Counted from the stretch's first letter, positions 45,238 through 55,341 are shown. The stretch is 64,000 nt of DNA from Bacteroidota bacterium (GCA_013696965.1 JACCXN010000055.1:16183-80182); one strand, 5' to 3'. Notes: generated by a model from the letters alone, not told the origin. Made by a program: numbers and translations.

Positions 45238-47223
45238 TTAAACTTTAGGCATCCTGTTTAATTCATCCTTTAATTTTTGGATTTCAGCTTTCCCATCATC
45301 TATTTTCTTTTGAAAATCCGCTAGTAATGTTGATGCATTTTTTGATTTGCCAAAGAAACTCAAGTTGTTTTCCATTTGCATTACATCTGTAAGTAAATGC
45401 TTGATTTTATCTGAAATATTACTTCTTTCTTTTCGTATAGTAATTTTTCCTTCTTCTGAGCTCAATAGGTTTTCATACCTAAGATTAATAAATTCAGATT
45501 GGTTTGCACCGGTTTTTTCTTTAATTCTATTAATGGCATTGTCCAAGGCTTTGTTGAAATTTTTAATTACTATTTCATTATCTCTTGAAGTGCTTGCATC
45601 AATAGCATTAAAGTCATTCTGGATGCTTTTTATAACCTCCATGTTTGTTTCATTATCCTCTGAAATTTCAAGTGTGGAAAGGCTATTGATGATTTCTTTT
45701 CGTTTGTTAAGATTTTCATTGAGTTGGGCATTTTCAGTGGCTTTTTCTTTGTTTTTGTTGTCAAAGAATGTGTCACATGCTTTACGGAACCTGTTCCAAA
45801 CTTTATCAGATTGTCTTACAGCCACAGGTCCTGATTTTTTCCATTCGTTCTGAAGCCTTTTTAATTCATTTGCTGTGGTGTCCCAATCTGTACTGTCTTT
45901 AAGAGCTTCAGCTTTTTCACAAAGGTTTATTTTGATTTTTAAATTCTCCGTTTGCGTGTCCTTTATTTGGGAATAAAAAACATCCTTATCTTTAAAGAAC
46001 TGGTTTCTCAAGGATTTAAATCTTTCCCAGGTTTTGCCATTGTCTGATTTAGGAACAAAACTGATCTTTTTCCATTGAAGCATTAATTCTTCAACTTTTT
46101 CACTTTCACTTTTCCATTCTTTATGATTGGAAGGTTTTGCTTCCAGAAGTTGTTCCATTTGTCCACATAGCAAGAGTTTTGCTTTTAGGTTTTCTTCCAG
46201 CTTGCCTTTTGTTTTTTCATTTTGGATTTTTTGCTTTTCGAAAATTAATTCAGCAGCAGTTTTAAACCGCTCCCATAATACATCACTCTCATCCTTAGGA
46301 ATAAAGCCAATTTCCTTCCATTCGTCCTGAAGGCTTTTTAATTCCTTTGTTGCCTTGTTTGCAATGCGTTCTTCTTTTAATGCTTCTGCCTTAATACATA
46401 AAGCTGTCTTTAGTTCTATGTTCTTTGTGCGGTCTAAATCACGCAATTCTTTATTCAAACTTACCGTATTAAAAAACAATTCGTTTTGAAACCGGTAATT
46501 TTGCCAAAGGTGTTCCTCATCAGCCAAAGGTACTTTTCCAGTTGCTCTCCATTTGGCTTGTAGTTCATGAAATTTTTCAAATGCTTTGCTTAAATTTTCT
46601 GAAGTTTTAGCAAGATGTTTAAGGTCCTCTATAATTTGTGTTTTAACCACAAGGTTTAAAATCAAAGCTTTTTCTTTCTGGATTTTAATTTCTTTTCTCT
46701 TTTTAAAAAACTTCTTAATTAAGTCTTCAAAAGCTTCATCAAATTCAGAACGAATAGTTGAAAAGTCTTCAGCTACTCCTCCAGAGTTAATATATTCTTG
46801 AAGCTTTTGTTCATTTTCATTTTGAACACGAGAACGGTAAATATCTTTTATAGAATTTATTACAGATAGATTTTCCTGGATTTTATCCTCTTTGATAATT
46901 CCTTGTAATCTTTCAAAAAGGTCATTTGTTGGCCAGGAGAAAAAGTCTTCTTCATTTTCCTCTAAACCGGGTTCTTCATTTGAAATTTCCTCTGATTCAT
47001 TTATAGAAATTATACTTTCAGCAGGGTTTGGATTTTCAGTATTATTAGTGTTGTTTTCTGAAATTTCGGGTTGAGCAATGTTTAATTGTACATTGTTTTC
47101 AGAATTGTTTTCAGTTGCATTTACCTGCTGGGTGTTTTCAGAAACTTCTTTATGCGTACTATTTAACTGTTCTGCGTTTTCAGAAACTTCTTCTTGTTCA
47201 AATTTTTTATTCTCGTTCATCAT
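45238..47223 (-). CDS. DUF349 repeat protein with an acidic low-complexity N-terminus
   Basis: 661 residues. The N-terminal ~85 are acidic and Asn/Glu/Ser-rich, with repeated SENxxQxN-like units: EVSENAEQLNSTHK, then EVSENTQQVNATEN, then EISENN. The rest contains at least five DUF349 units of ~75 residues, each with a conserved LxxxWKxxGxVP and WxRFrxaxdxFF core, such as LQNEWKKSGPVAVRQSD followed by VWNRFRKACDTFFDNK. Long helices and a C-terminal Leu/Lys-rich coiled-coil stretch are predicted. Cytoplasmic; function unknown, though helical repeat scaffolds of this type are common in Bacteroidota. Confidence 0.85.
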   Translation of the reverse strand: MMNENKKFEQEEVSENAEQLNSTHKEVSENTQQVNATENNSENNVQLNIAQPEISENNTNNTENPNPAESIISINESEEISNEEPGLEENEEDFFSWPTNDLFERLQGIIKEDKIQENLSVINSIKDIYRSRVQNENEQKLQEYINSGGVAEDFSTIRSEFDEAFEDLIKKFFKKRKEIKIQKEKALILNLVVKTQIIEDLKHLAKTSENLSKAFEKFHELQAKWRATGKVPLADEEHLWQNYRFQNELFFNTVSLNKELRDLDRTKNIELKTALCIKAEALKEERIANKATKELKSLQDEWKEIGFIPKDESDVLWERFKTAAELIFEKQKIQNEKTKGKLEENLKAKLLLCGQMEQLLEAKPSNHKEWKSESEKVEELMLQWKKISFVPKSDNGKTWERFKSLRNQFFKDKDVFYSQIKDTQTENLKIKINLCEKAEALKDSTDWDTTANELKRLQNEWKKSGPVAVRQSDKVWNRFRKACDTFFDNKNKEKATENAQLNENLNKRKEIINSLSTLEISEDNETNMEVIKSIQNDFNAIDASTSRDNEIVIKNFNKALDNAINRIKEKTGANQSEFINLRYENLLSSEEGKITIRKERSNISDKIKHLLTDVMQMENNLSFFGKSKNASTLLADFQKKIDDGKAEIQKLKDELNRMPKV

Positions 47224-47344
47224 AATTTTAAAAAATAGATATAGACTTACATCTAATTTAGTAATAACGGCAATTATTAACTAAAAATATTGAGGTTAAT
47301 TTTTATTTTGTATCAAATATTTATTTAATGGAATTCAGCAATTG

Positions 47345-47959
47345 CTAAAATAAACCATGAATTTCTCCATCAATCATATTGATTATTTTTCCCAGATCCT
47401 CGGCATTTTCCGAAAAATTATTTGTGTCAACATCCACAATCAATAATTTGCCTTTATCATAAGTACTTATCCAAGCCTCGTATCGCTCATTGAGCCTTTT
47501 TAAATAATCAAGTCGAATTGAATTTTCATATTCCCTTCCACGTTTCTGGATTTGATGGACAAGGGTAGGAACAGAAGCTCTTAAATAAATAAGTAAATCA
47601 GGAGCCTGGATGTATTTGTCGAGCAATGAGAAAAGTGAAAAATAATTTTCAAAATCACGGGTGGTCATTAGATTCATTGCATGGAGGTTTGGCGCAAAAA
47701 TATAAGCATCCTCAAATATAGTCCTGTCTTGGATTACATTTTTACCTTTTTCCCTGATCTCCCTAACCTGGTTAAAACGGCTATTAATAAAATAGATTTG
47801 CAGGTTAAATGACCATCTTTGCATCTCATTGTAGAAATCATTCAGATATGGATTCTCATCCACATCTTCAAAATGAGATTCCCAATTGTAATGTTTTGCA
47901 AGTAAGGTTGTAAGTGTTGTTTTTCCTGAACCTATATTGCCGGCTATTGCTACATGCAT
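47345..47959 (-). CDS. deoxynucleoside kinase (deoxyadenosine/deoxycytidine-type)
   Basis: 204 residues, P-loop enzyme phosphorylating deoxynucleosides in salvage. Walker A AIAGNIGSGKTTLTTLLA at the very N-terminus, the DRTIFEDAYIF substrate motif (with the conserved Asp-Arg), and the LID-like QKRGREYENSIRLDYL near residue 145. Which base is preferred cannot be told from sequence. Its place near no obvious partner suggests single transcription. Confidence 0.93.
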   Translation of the reverse strand: MHVAIAGNIGSGKTTLTTLLAKHYNWESHFEDVDENPYLNDFYNEMQRWSFNLQIYFINSRFNQVREIREKGKNVIQDRTIFEDAYIFAPNLHAMNLMTTRDFENYFSLFSLLDKYIQAPDLLIYLRASVPTLVHQIQKRGREYENSIRLDYLKRLNERYEAWISTYDKGKLLIVDVDTNNFSENAEDLGKIINMIDGEIHGLF

Positions 47960-48115
47960 TGTTTATTGAATTTTACCGCCAAAGTACAAATAATAGTGCT
48001 TTAAACCTTTCTAAAAATCACTTTTTTAATATGAAATGTGTTTTTTTTTCTGATAATTCTTACTATTTGTAAAGCAGTATATTAAAAAGGAACAACCAGA
48101 ATTAGGTTTAAAGGT

Positions 48116-48910
48116 TTATTCAACAGAATAAATAGTAAGATTTTCCGGAAATAAAACATATATCCTTTTTTTCTCAAACCTTACTTGCAAGGGTGTTTGA
48201 TTTGTATATTCCACTCTTGATTCTTCAAGAGTTTTTAAATCATAGCTAATGAATTCTTTATTCTGGAAATAAAAGACTTTGTTCTCAATTATCTGAAAAC
48301 TTTCAAGCTCTTTAATTGGTATTGTTTTAAAATAAGTTCCAAATATATCAAAAACGAGTATTCCGGTTGAAGGATTATTAATATAAAGCATGTTGTTGTT
48401 TTCCAAAATGAAATTAGGCTTTATACTCATGTTTAACAATTGCATTAGATTTCCGGTTTGATGGGTTACCTTTAAATTCTGGTCAAGCCGAATGGCCTGG
48501 AAAGACACTTGTTCGTAGGCCCAAATTCCATTGTTATGGGAGGATGCAACAATCATGGCCTGATCCAGATTTAAGTTTTGCAATTGAACTGGTGAGCGGG
48601 TAGGGGTGAGCATATTGTCGAGAAAAGCAATTTTTGAAAAATCAGCATAGAAAATCAATAGTTTTAAAAAATTTGTGGCATCTACGGATGTGATTTTACC
48701 AAGAGATTTATCGCTGAAATTATTCAGGAAAACACCATTTTTATCATACTTTCTTAACTCATCGCCTTTCAATAAATATACATTACCAACATTATCTGTT
48801 GTAATACTATTAGCTTTTATCTCTATCCTGCTAATTTCTTTAAAATTAGAAGGATTTAAATCCAAAAGAATTGGAAGAAGCATAAAATAAAAAATCAAGA
48901 GCTTTGGCAT
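48116..48910 (-). CDS. exported protein, possibly beta-propeller, unknown function
   Basis: 264 residues with a hydrophobic N-terminus (KLLIFYFMLLPILLDL) that could be a signal peptide or anchor. The remainder is rich in short strands with repeated Asn-Gly turns: NVGNVYLLKGDELRKYDKNG, then PSTGILVFDIFGTYFKTI. These are typical of a small beta-propeller or NHL-like protein, but the blades cannot be counted reliably. No catalytic motif recognised. Separated by 156 bases from the kinase gene downstream. Confidence 0.65.
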   Translation of the reverse strand: MPKLLIFYFMLLPILLDLNPSNFKEISRIEIKANSITTDNVGNVYLLKGDELRKYDKNGVFLNNFSDKSLGKITSVDATNFLKLLIFYADFSKIAFLDNMLTPTRSPVQLQNLNLDQAMIVASSHNNGIWAYEQVSFQAIRLDQNLKVTHQTGNLMQLLNMSIKPNFILENNNMLYINNPSTGILVFDIFGTYFKTIPIKELESFQIIENKVFYFQNKEFISYDLKTLEESRVEYTNQTPLQVRFEKKRIYVLFPENLTIYSVE

Positions 48911-49050
48911 TGGTTTATGGTCGAAATTCAGTTAAAAATGGGTTTGTTTATTCATGATTTTATTGATTTCAGGTGGCTTTAATTAATTCATTTAAACAAA
49001 AAAATAGCTCCTGCTTTTTCATCTCTGTTTTTAAATTTTCATGGTTTCTT

Positions 49051-50562
49051 TTAAATTCTTAGGCTTAAAATTTCTTCAATAAATTTTCTGTCATTGGCAA
49101 GTCTTGGAACTTTGTTTTGTCCACCTAGTTTGCCTTTGCTTTTAAGCCATTCATAAAAAGTATTTTCCTTCATTATATTCACAAGTGGCATTTTAAGCAC
49201 GAAATCATTGAATCTCTTGGCTTCATAATCAGAATTAACAGTTTTAAGAGCATTGTCAAGATAAGTAGTGAATTTTTCAAGATTTTCAGGTTCTTTTTCA
49301 AATTCAATTAACCATTGATGTCCACCTGTATTGTCTTCATCCATAAATATTGGTCCTGCAGTATAATCCTTAATTTGAGCCTTGGTTTTTTCACAAGCAA
49401 TGCTTAGTGCTTTTTCAGCATTTTCAATCATTAATTCTTCGCCAAAAGCATTTATGAAATGCTTGGTCCTTCCAGTGATTTTAATCCTAAAAGGATTTAA
49501 AGATGTAAATTTAATTGTATCCCCAATTATATATCTCCATAGTCCTGCATTTGTAGAAATTACAAGGGCATAGTTTTCATTTGTTTTTACATTCTCTAAG
49601 GTAATTGCCTGAGGATTTTTTTGGCCAAATTCCTCCATTGGAATAAATTCATAAAAAATTCCATAATCGAGCATGAGTAAAATTTCATCAGAACCAGGAA
49701 TGTCACTAATTCCAAAAAAACCTTCAGAAGCATTGTATGTTTCCAGGTAATTCATTTTTGGAGAAGGAATTAATTTTTGAAATTGTGCCTTGTAAGGACT
49801 AAAACTTACACCACCATGCATAAACAGTTCCAGGTTAGGCCACACTTCAAGAAGGTTTTGTTTTCCCGATTTCTCCAGTACTCTTTTAAGTAAAACTAAT
49901 GTCCATGAAGGCACCCCTGCAATGTTGGTAATGTTTTCCTTCATTGTAACATCGGCCATTTTTTCAATTTTCTCTTCCCAATTATCCATAAGTGCAATTG
50001 AGCGTTCAGGTGATCTTAAAAACTGTGCCCAAAGAGGCATGTTTTGTATTAAAACAGCTGAAAGGTCACCAATGTAAGTTTCATTATTCATTTCATTTAT
50101 GTGATGACTGCCACCCAACATCAAACTTTTTCCTGAGAAAATCTGGGTAATTTCAAAATTGTTGCAATATATTGATAACATGTCCTTGCCACATTTATAA
50201 TGGCATTCTTCTAAAGACTCCTCTGTTACCGGAATAAATTTGCTTTTATCGCTGGTAGTTCCAGAGGATTTAGCGAACCATTTTACTTCCCCTGGCCATA
50301 ATAAATCTTGTTCCCCTTTCATTGCACGTTCAATATATGGCTTTAAAGATTCGTAATCCTGAAGAGGGACTCTCTGGCGAAAATCATTTACATTGCTTAT
50401 GGATTTATAATCATGCTTTATACCCCAAACAGTATTTTTTGCAGAAGCTATTAATTGCTTGAAATGTTCATTCTGAACTTCAATTGGGTATTTTCTAAAC
50501 AGATCTATTTGATGAATCCGTTTTTTAATTATCCACGAAGCAATTGAATTTATTATAGTCAT
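49051..50562 (-). CDS. GH3-family acyl-adenylate-forming protein
   Basis: 503 residues of the GH3 superfamily, relatives of the plant enzymes that conjugate amino acids to auxin or jasmonate and members of the ANL (acyl-adenylating) clan. The ATP-binding stretch WFAKSSGTTSDKSKFIPVTE, the MNYLETYNASEGFFGISD motif and LWRYIIGDTIKFTSLNPFRI are the family hallmarks. Homologues are widespread in Bacteroidota, but their substrates are unknown. No amino-acid or hormone gene is nearby. The next gene upstream, polX, is on the same strand 38 bases away, so co-transcription is possible. Confidence 0.9.
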   Translation of the reverse strand: MTIINSIASWIIKKRIHQIDLFRKYPIEVQNEHFKQLIASAKNTVWGIKHDYKSISNVNDFRQRVPLQDYESLKPYIERAMKGEQDLLWPGEVKWFAKSSGTTSDKSKFIPVTEESLEECHYKCGKDMLSIYCNNFEITQIFSGKSLMLGGSHHINEMNNETYIGDLSAVLIQNMPLWAQFLRSPERSIALMDNWEEKIEKMADVTMKENITNIAGVPSWTLVLLKRVLEKSGKQNLLEVWPNLELFMHGGVSFSPYKAQFQKLIPSPKMNYLETYNASEGFFGISDIPGSDEILLMLDYGIFYEFIPMEEFGQKNPQAITLENVKTNENYALVISTNAGLWRYIIGDTIKFTSLNPFRIKITGRTKHFINAFGEELMIENAEKALSIACEKTKAQIKDYTAGPIFMDEDNTGGHQWLIEFEKEPENLEKFTTYLDNALKTVNSDYEAKRFNDFVLKMPLVNIMKENTFYEWLKSKGKLGGQNKVPRLANDRKFIEEILSLRI

Positions 50563-50600
50563 AATTTAAAATCATAAGCCTAATTTAACTTTTGTTTTGA

Positions 50601-52247
50601 TCAAAAGGAAGTATTAGTTTTCTTTAAACGAAAATAATTCTCTATTTCTGATATGGATAGTGTATTAAATGTCATTGCTTTTATTAATCCTCCTTTTCTG
50701 GCAGCACAAGTACCCCAATACATATCATTATACGATTCTTTTTGATGAGAATCAGGATTTATTGAAATCTTTACTCCCTTGTTTATTGCATAAGGGATTT
50801 TTCTCCAGTCCATGTCCAGGCGGTAGGGGTGGGCATTTAATTCAATAATCACATTGTTTGCTGCACAAGCATCAATTATTTTTTCATAATTTACAGGATA
50901 GCCTTCTCTTGAAAGCAAAAGTCTTCCTGTCATATGTCCTAGTATAGTAGTGTAAGGATTTTCAATGGCTTTTAACAATCTCATTGTTGCTTTTTCTTCA
51001 TCCATTTTTAAATTACTGTGGACAGATGCAACAACAAAATCAAAAGTTTTAAGGATTTCTTCAGAATAATCCAGTTCTCCGGAATTTAAAATATCCGATT
51101 CAATACCTTTAAATATTTTAAAAGGAAAAAGTTTTTGGTTCAGCAAATCTATTTCCATTTGTTGGGCTAGGATTCTATCGGGTTTTAAACCATTTGCATA
51201 AAATGCAGATTGTGAATGATCGCAAATTCCAAGGTATTCAAACCCTGATTTTTTGCAATGAACTGCCATTTCCTCAAGTGAATGCATTCCATCACTATAG
51301 GTTGTATGTACATGTAAAACCCCTTTGAGGTCTTCATAAGAAATTAAATCTTCCTCTTTGTTATCTTTGATCCAACTAAATTCAAATTTGCCTTCTCTTA
51401 ATTCTGGAATAATAAATGGCAGATTAATTTTCGAATAAATATCTTTTTCATTGGAATACTTTTGATTCTCTATATTTTCCCAGGCTGAATTTTTCTGAAT
51501 AATTGCTATATGATCAGATGAGGCTGTAGTTTCAAATAATTTCAAATAAAAATCCTCTGCATGGCATAAAATGAAATTAACTGGAATTGAAGAAGGATTA
51601 TAGGCGTCATTAAACGCTGAAATTTCTGGCTCCTTTACAGCAGAAATCAATACATCAATACACGTTACTATTTCACATTTTCTTCTTATTTCTCCTGTAA
51701 GTGAAATTAGCTCTGTTTTTAAAGATTCCTTTAAAAAATCCACCAGCTGCTTGGCAAACATTGCAGCCATGGCATAATGAAACTTTCCCGAGTTTGAAAT
51801 TTTATATTCTATTGCCTGTTTGATCATCAATTGAGTTTTCAAGCCAAAACCCTTCAGGTCAATTAAACGGTTTTCATTGCAAGCGTAGAGCAATTCCCCC
51901 GGAGATTCAATATTCAACGTTTTCCAGATTACGGCTATTTTTTTGGGGCCTACACCCTTTATAGCCAGCATTTCGATTACTCCGGGAGGGGTAATTTCAA
52001 TAATACGGCTTAATTCAGGGAAATTCCCCAATGAAAGCAACTGCGAAATACATGCTGATATACTTTTTCCTATTCCTTCAAGATTGGAAATTTCCTGAAC
52101 ACTGTATTCGTTGAGTTGTTTAGGCAAGCGATCAATTTTAAATGCGGCATTGGAATAAGACTTTATTTTAAAAGAATTCTCCTCATGCAATTCCATGAGT
52201 TGAGCAGTAAGTTTAAATGTTTTAGAAATTTCTTTGTTTGTCAGCAT
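50601..52247 (-). CDS. polX: DNA polymerase X-like protein with PHP domain; polymerase site degenerate
   Basis: 548 residues. N-terminal helix-hairpin-helix region (NLEGIGKSISACISQL at ~55-70; AIKGVGPKKIAVIWKT at ~95-110), then the nucleotidyltransferase core, then a PHP exonuclease/endonuclease domain from ~309 (HVHTTYSDG at 312-320, metal ligands in DHSQSAFYANGL and VASVHSNLK). In active PolX the motif is GSxRR...GDID, with two catalytic aspartates. Here it reads GEIRRKCEIVTCIDVL: position 196 is Cys instead of Asp, and only Asp198 remains, so polymerase activity is doubtful. The PHP metal-binding residues appear intact, so a nuclease role in base-excision or gap repair is more likely. Confidence 0.88.
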   Translation of the reverse strand: MLTNKEISKTFKLTAQLMELHEENSFKIKSYSNAAFKIDRLPKQLNEYSVQEISNLEGIGKSISACISQLLSLGNFPELSRIIEITPPGVIEMLAIKGVGPKKIAVIWKTLNIESPGELLYACNENRLIDLKGFGLKTQLMIKQAIEYKISNSGKFHYAMAAMFAKQLVDFLKESLKTELISLTGEIRRKCEIVTCIDVLISAVKEPEISAFNDAYNPSSIPVNFILCHAEDFYLKLFETTASSDHIAIIQKNSAWENIENQKYSNEKDIYSKINLPFIIPELREGKFEFSWIKDNKEEDLISYEDLKGVLHVHTTYSDGMHSLEEMAVHCKKSGFEYLGICDHSQSAFYANGLKPDRILAQQMEIDLLNQKLFPFKIFKGIESDILNSGELDYSEEILKTFDFVVASVHSNLKMDEEKATMRLLKAIENPYTTILGHMTGRLLLSREGYPVNYEKIIDACAANNVIIELNAHPYRLDMDWRKIPYAINKGVKISINPDSHQKESYNDMYWGTCAARKGGLIKAMTFNTLSISEIENYFRLKKTNTSF

Positions 52248-52302
52248 TGTTAATTTTGTAATCAGTTATAAATTTCAAATTTACAGTATCTGGTATTAAT
52301 AA

Positions 52303-52339
52303 AAAAGAAAAAGAGCCATCTCTTAACGATCTGGCTCTT
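52303..52339 (-). terminator. terminator after sppA
   Basis: 8-base stem aagagcca / tggctctt (52311-52318 with 52332-52339). On the minus strand it is followed by a T-run (52301-52310), about 70 bases past the sppA stop codon. Confidence 0.7.
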
Positions 52340-52410
52340 CTTCGGAAAAATACAGTTAACTAAATCTACTGACTACCATTTTAATAAAAAGCAATCAGTT
52401 TTAGAAAAGG

Positions 52411-54180
52411 TTAATAAATCTCTATTTCATACTCCATTCTTGCCTGAATCCCTTTTTGGTTCATAATGGATTTCACATGTTTGTAAAACTTATAGTTTTC
52501 ACCTAACTCACTTTGAAGAAGTGATGTTTTGGCTTCACCAGAAATTTGAGACATGATTTTGGTAAATGGGTCTTCCTGTTCAGGCATTGAAACTATTCTG
52601 TATTTCTCAAGACCGGCTTTATTTGCCGCAATTTCAATTGCCGTTTCCAATCCTCCCAATACATCCACAAGTCCAATTCTTTTAGCATCAACACCACTCC
52701 AAACCCTTCCTTGACCAATGCTATCAACCATTTCCTTTGTCATTCCTCTTCCTTCGGCAACTCTTGAGATGAAAACATCATAGACCTGTTCCACACTTTT
52801 TTGAATTATTGCTCTTTCATTTGTAGTAAGAGGTCTGTAAAAAGCACCAAGGTCGGAGTGTGTATTCGTCTTAACCGTATCGATGTTAATACCTAATTTG
52901 TTATTCATAAAATTTTGCATGTTAAACATAACACCGAATACTCCAATAGAGCCTGTAATTGTATTTGGGCTAGCAACAATAGTGTCGGCCATACAGGCTA
53001 TGTAATAGCCTCCTGATGCAGCATAATTGCCCATAGAAACAATAAATGGTTTTGCTTTTTTAGCCAAATGGGCCTCTCTCCACATTACTTCTGAAGCTAG
53101 TGCACTTCCACCCGGAGAATTAACTCTTAAAACGATTGCTTTAACATTCTCATCAAGTCTTGCATCCCTAATAGCTTTGGAAATACTTTCTGACCCAATA
53201 GTTTCATTATCACCTTCTCCACTTTCAATATTACCAACAGCATAAATTACTGCTATTTTATCTTTTGTGATTTCTTTTTTAATAGTATTTGGGGCCTTGA
53301 TGTATTTTTTAATAGGCATGAAGTTAATTTTCTTTGTGCTTTCAGCCTCTGTTTTAGTTTTTAATATTTCCAGTATCTCATCTCTGTATGCCAATTGGTC
53401 AACAAGTTTATGTGTAACAGCATCTTCTGCTTTTTGAAGCAAAAACTCATTTGCTATCCTGTTTAATTCATCAACAGTAATATTCCTGCTTTTAGAAATT
53501 CCATTTAAGGTATGCTTCCAAATAGAACCAATGAAGGTTGTTGTTTGTTCCCTGTTGGATTCACTCATTTGATTTAATAAAAATGGCTCTACTGCACTTT
53601 TGAATTTTCCATGCCTTATAATTTGGGGCTCAATTTCAAGTTTTTCAAGAGCATTTTTAAAGAAAAACAATTGGGCTGCTAAGCCTTTAAAATCCACAGC
53701 ACCTTGTGGGTTTAGATAAATTTCATCAGCAACAGAGGCAAGGTAATAAGCTGACTGGGTATAATATTCACTGTAAGCAATTATGTATTTCCCTGATTCT
53801 TTGAAATCAATTAATTTGTTTCTGATTTCTTCAACAATGGCAGTTCCTCCTTTAATTGAGCTGGCATCAATGAATATACCTGAAATATTATCATCTGTTT
53901 CAGCCTTTTTAATGTTTTCAAGAATTTCATCTAAGCCTATTTTGGGTTGTGATGAAAAAGAAGAAAAATCAAAATGTTCAAGTGGGTTTTTCGTTCCTCT
54001 TTCAATAATTTCTTCTTCAAATTTCAGATGCAAAAGTGAATTTGATTTTACTTCAATACTTTCTGATTCAGATGAAGAAACCACTGCAACCAGGACTCCA
54101 ATAAAAAGTACAAAAATAAGGAATAATGACAGGAAAACTCCTAGCATTGAGGCAAACATAAATTTAAAAAACTGTTTCAT
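52411..54180 (-). CDS. sppA: signal peptide peptidase SppA, 67-kDa type
   Basis: Membrane-anchored serine protease that degrades cleaved signal peptides. Start chosen at ATG 54180 (MKQFFKFMFASMLG), giving 589 residues with a single N-terminal transmembrane segment; an upstream ATG at 54240 adds 20 polar residues and is less likely. Both halves are present: the catalytic Lys194 in HGKFKSAVEPF in the N-terminal half, and the nucleophile Ser389 in MGNYAASGGYYIACMADTIV in the C-terminal half. Active site complete. Divergent from folK. Confidence 0.94.
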   Translation of the reverse strand: MKQFFKFMFASMLGVFLSLFLIFVLFIGVLVAVVSSSESESIEVKSNSLLHLKFEEEIIERGTKNPLEHFDFSSFSSQPKIGLDEILENIKKAETDDNISGIFIDASSIKGGTAIVEEIRNKLIDFKESGKYIIAYSEYYTQSAYYLASVADEIYLNPQGAVDFKGLAAQLFFFKNALEKLEIEPQIIRHGKFKSAVEPFLLNQMSESNREQTTTFIGSIWKHTLNGISKSRNITVDELNRIANEFLLQKAEDAVTHKLVDQLAYRDEILEILKTKTEAESTKKINFMPIKKYIKAPNTIKKEITKDKIAVIYAVGNIESGEGDNETIGSESISKAIRDARLDENVKAIVLRVNSPGGSALASEVMWREAHLAKKAKPFIVSMGNYAASGGYYIACMADTIVASPNTITGSIGVFGVMFNMQNFMNNKLGINIDTVKTNTHSDLGAFYRPLTTNERAIIQKSVEQVYDVFISRVAEGRGMTKEMVDSIGQGRVWSGVDAKRIGLVDVLGGLETAIEIAANKAGLEKYRIVSMPEQEDPFTKIMSQISGEAKTSLLQSELGENYKFYKHVKSIMNQKGIQARMEYEIEIY

Positions 54181-54339
54181 GTATATTTTTTTTATCAAAT
54201 GATCTTGATCCCTTGTTAAAGTTCCAAGGTTCAACTCCACATTTTTTTGGTTTAATTAATAACTCAAAATTATTGCTTAAGTTTTAGGTTAATACTTAAT
54301 TTACATAAAAGGCTAAAATCAGGTTTAAATGGAAATCCA

Positions 54340-54370
54340 TTGGTTTTGCTTTAATATGCTTTTATCTTTG
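54340..54370 (+). promoter_or_regulatory. promoter of folK
   Basis: TTG at 54340-54342, 20-base spacer, TATCTTTG at 54363-54370. Transcription would start only about 10 bases before ATG 54388, a short leader as often seen in this phylum. Confidence 0.65.
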
Positions 54371-54387
54371 CGGGGTTTAATGAAAAA

Positions 54388-54870
54388 ATGGAAAAAGCAG
54401 TTTTATTATTAGGAAGTAATTTGGGTGATTCGCTTGAAATACTTCACAAAGCACTCTCTTTGATTGTTGAGAGGATAGGTAAGGTGGAGAAAATTTCTGA
54501 AATTTATCAATCAAAGCCATGGGGATTTGAGCATAAAAATGATTTTCTAAATCAGGTAATAGTTGTAAATACCACAAAAAGTCCGGCAAATCTCTTAAGT
54601 TCGATTCTTGAAATTGAACACGAAATGGGAAGAATAAGAATAGGACATGTCTATATGGCAAGAATAATAGATATTGATATACTGTATTACAATGAAAAAG
54701 TTTTGAATCTCGAAAACTTAAAGATTCCCCACCCGCTTTTACATAAAAGAAAATTTACTTTAATACCACTAGTTGAAATTCTACCTGAATTCATTCATCC
54801 GATTTTTCAAAAAACCAACTTGGAATTGCTGGAAGGTTGCACTGATAATTCAGAAATTCTAAAAAGATAA
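54388..54870 (+). CDS. folK: 2-amino-4-hydroxy-6-hydroxymethyldihydropteridine diphosphokinase
   Basis: Transfers pyrophosphate from ATP to hydroxymethyldihydropterin in folate synthesis. 160 residues with LLLGSNLGDSLEILHKAL, then QSKPWGFEHKNDFLNQVI, the metal-binding RIIDIDILYYNE motif and IPHPLLHKRKFTLIPLVEI, as in the family. An earlier out-of-frame ATG at 54380 is not used. Contributes with folA and thyA to the folate cycle. Confidence 0.95.
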   Translation: MEKAVLLLGSNLGDSLEILHKALSLIVERIGKVEKISEIYQSKPWGFEHKNDFLNQVIVVNTTKSPANLLSSILEIEHEMGRIRIGHVYMARIIDIDILYYNEKVLNLENLKIPHPLLHKRKFTLIPLVEILPEFIHPIFQKTNLELLEGCTDNSEILKR

Positions 54871-55341
54871 TGAATAATCTTTGATTCTTTAAAACAATTA
54901 AGGATTGAAGAAAAATTTAATTTTAGTAATGAATTTTCCTAATTTAGATAATCTTTACTGAAATTACTTTTCTTTTTTTTGAAACCTTTATTGATCAAAT
55001 CAATCAATTAATTTGTTTTTTCTGCTTTATCATGGATTGTAGTTTCCATTTTAATTAAAGTACACTCGCATTATTATAGTAAGAATTTATTAAACAAAAT
55101 GCAAAAAAAATTCAAAAGCAGACAATAAAAGAAATATTGAGATGTTTGTATTTTGCCGGTATCACAAGGATTGCGAGTTAAAAGTAAAAAGTTAAATCAT
55201 TATTTACGAATTGTTTAAAAAGTAACTAAATTTCATAATTATTTAAATTAAATAAAATTTAAGGTGTAATATTTCATATAATAAAAAGTTTGATTAATAT
55301 TGTACCCTCAAAAAGAACTATTAAAAGAAAAACAAATTAAA
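54871..55341. other. AT-rich intergenic region between folK and the OmpA/TPR lipoprotein
   Basis: 470 bases without a credible reading frame, terminator or RNA gene. Near its right end TAATATTG (55295-55302) is a near-match to the -7 element for the lipoprotein gene. Confidence 0.6.

Noticed and set aside
45347..45853. 168-codon plus-strand frame rich in Ser, Leu and Phe
   Set aside because: It lies antisense to the DUF349 gene; its composition is what the complement of a Glu/Lys-rich coding strand produces.
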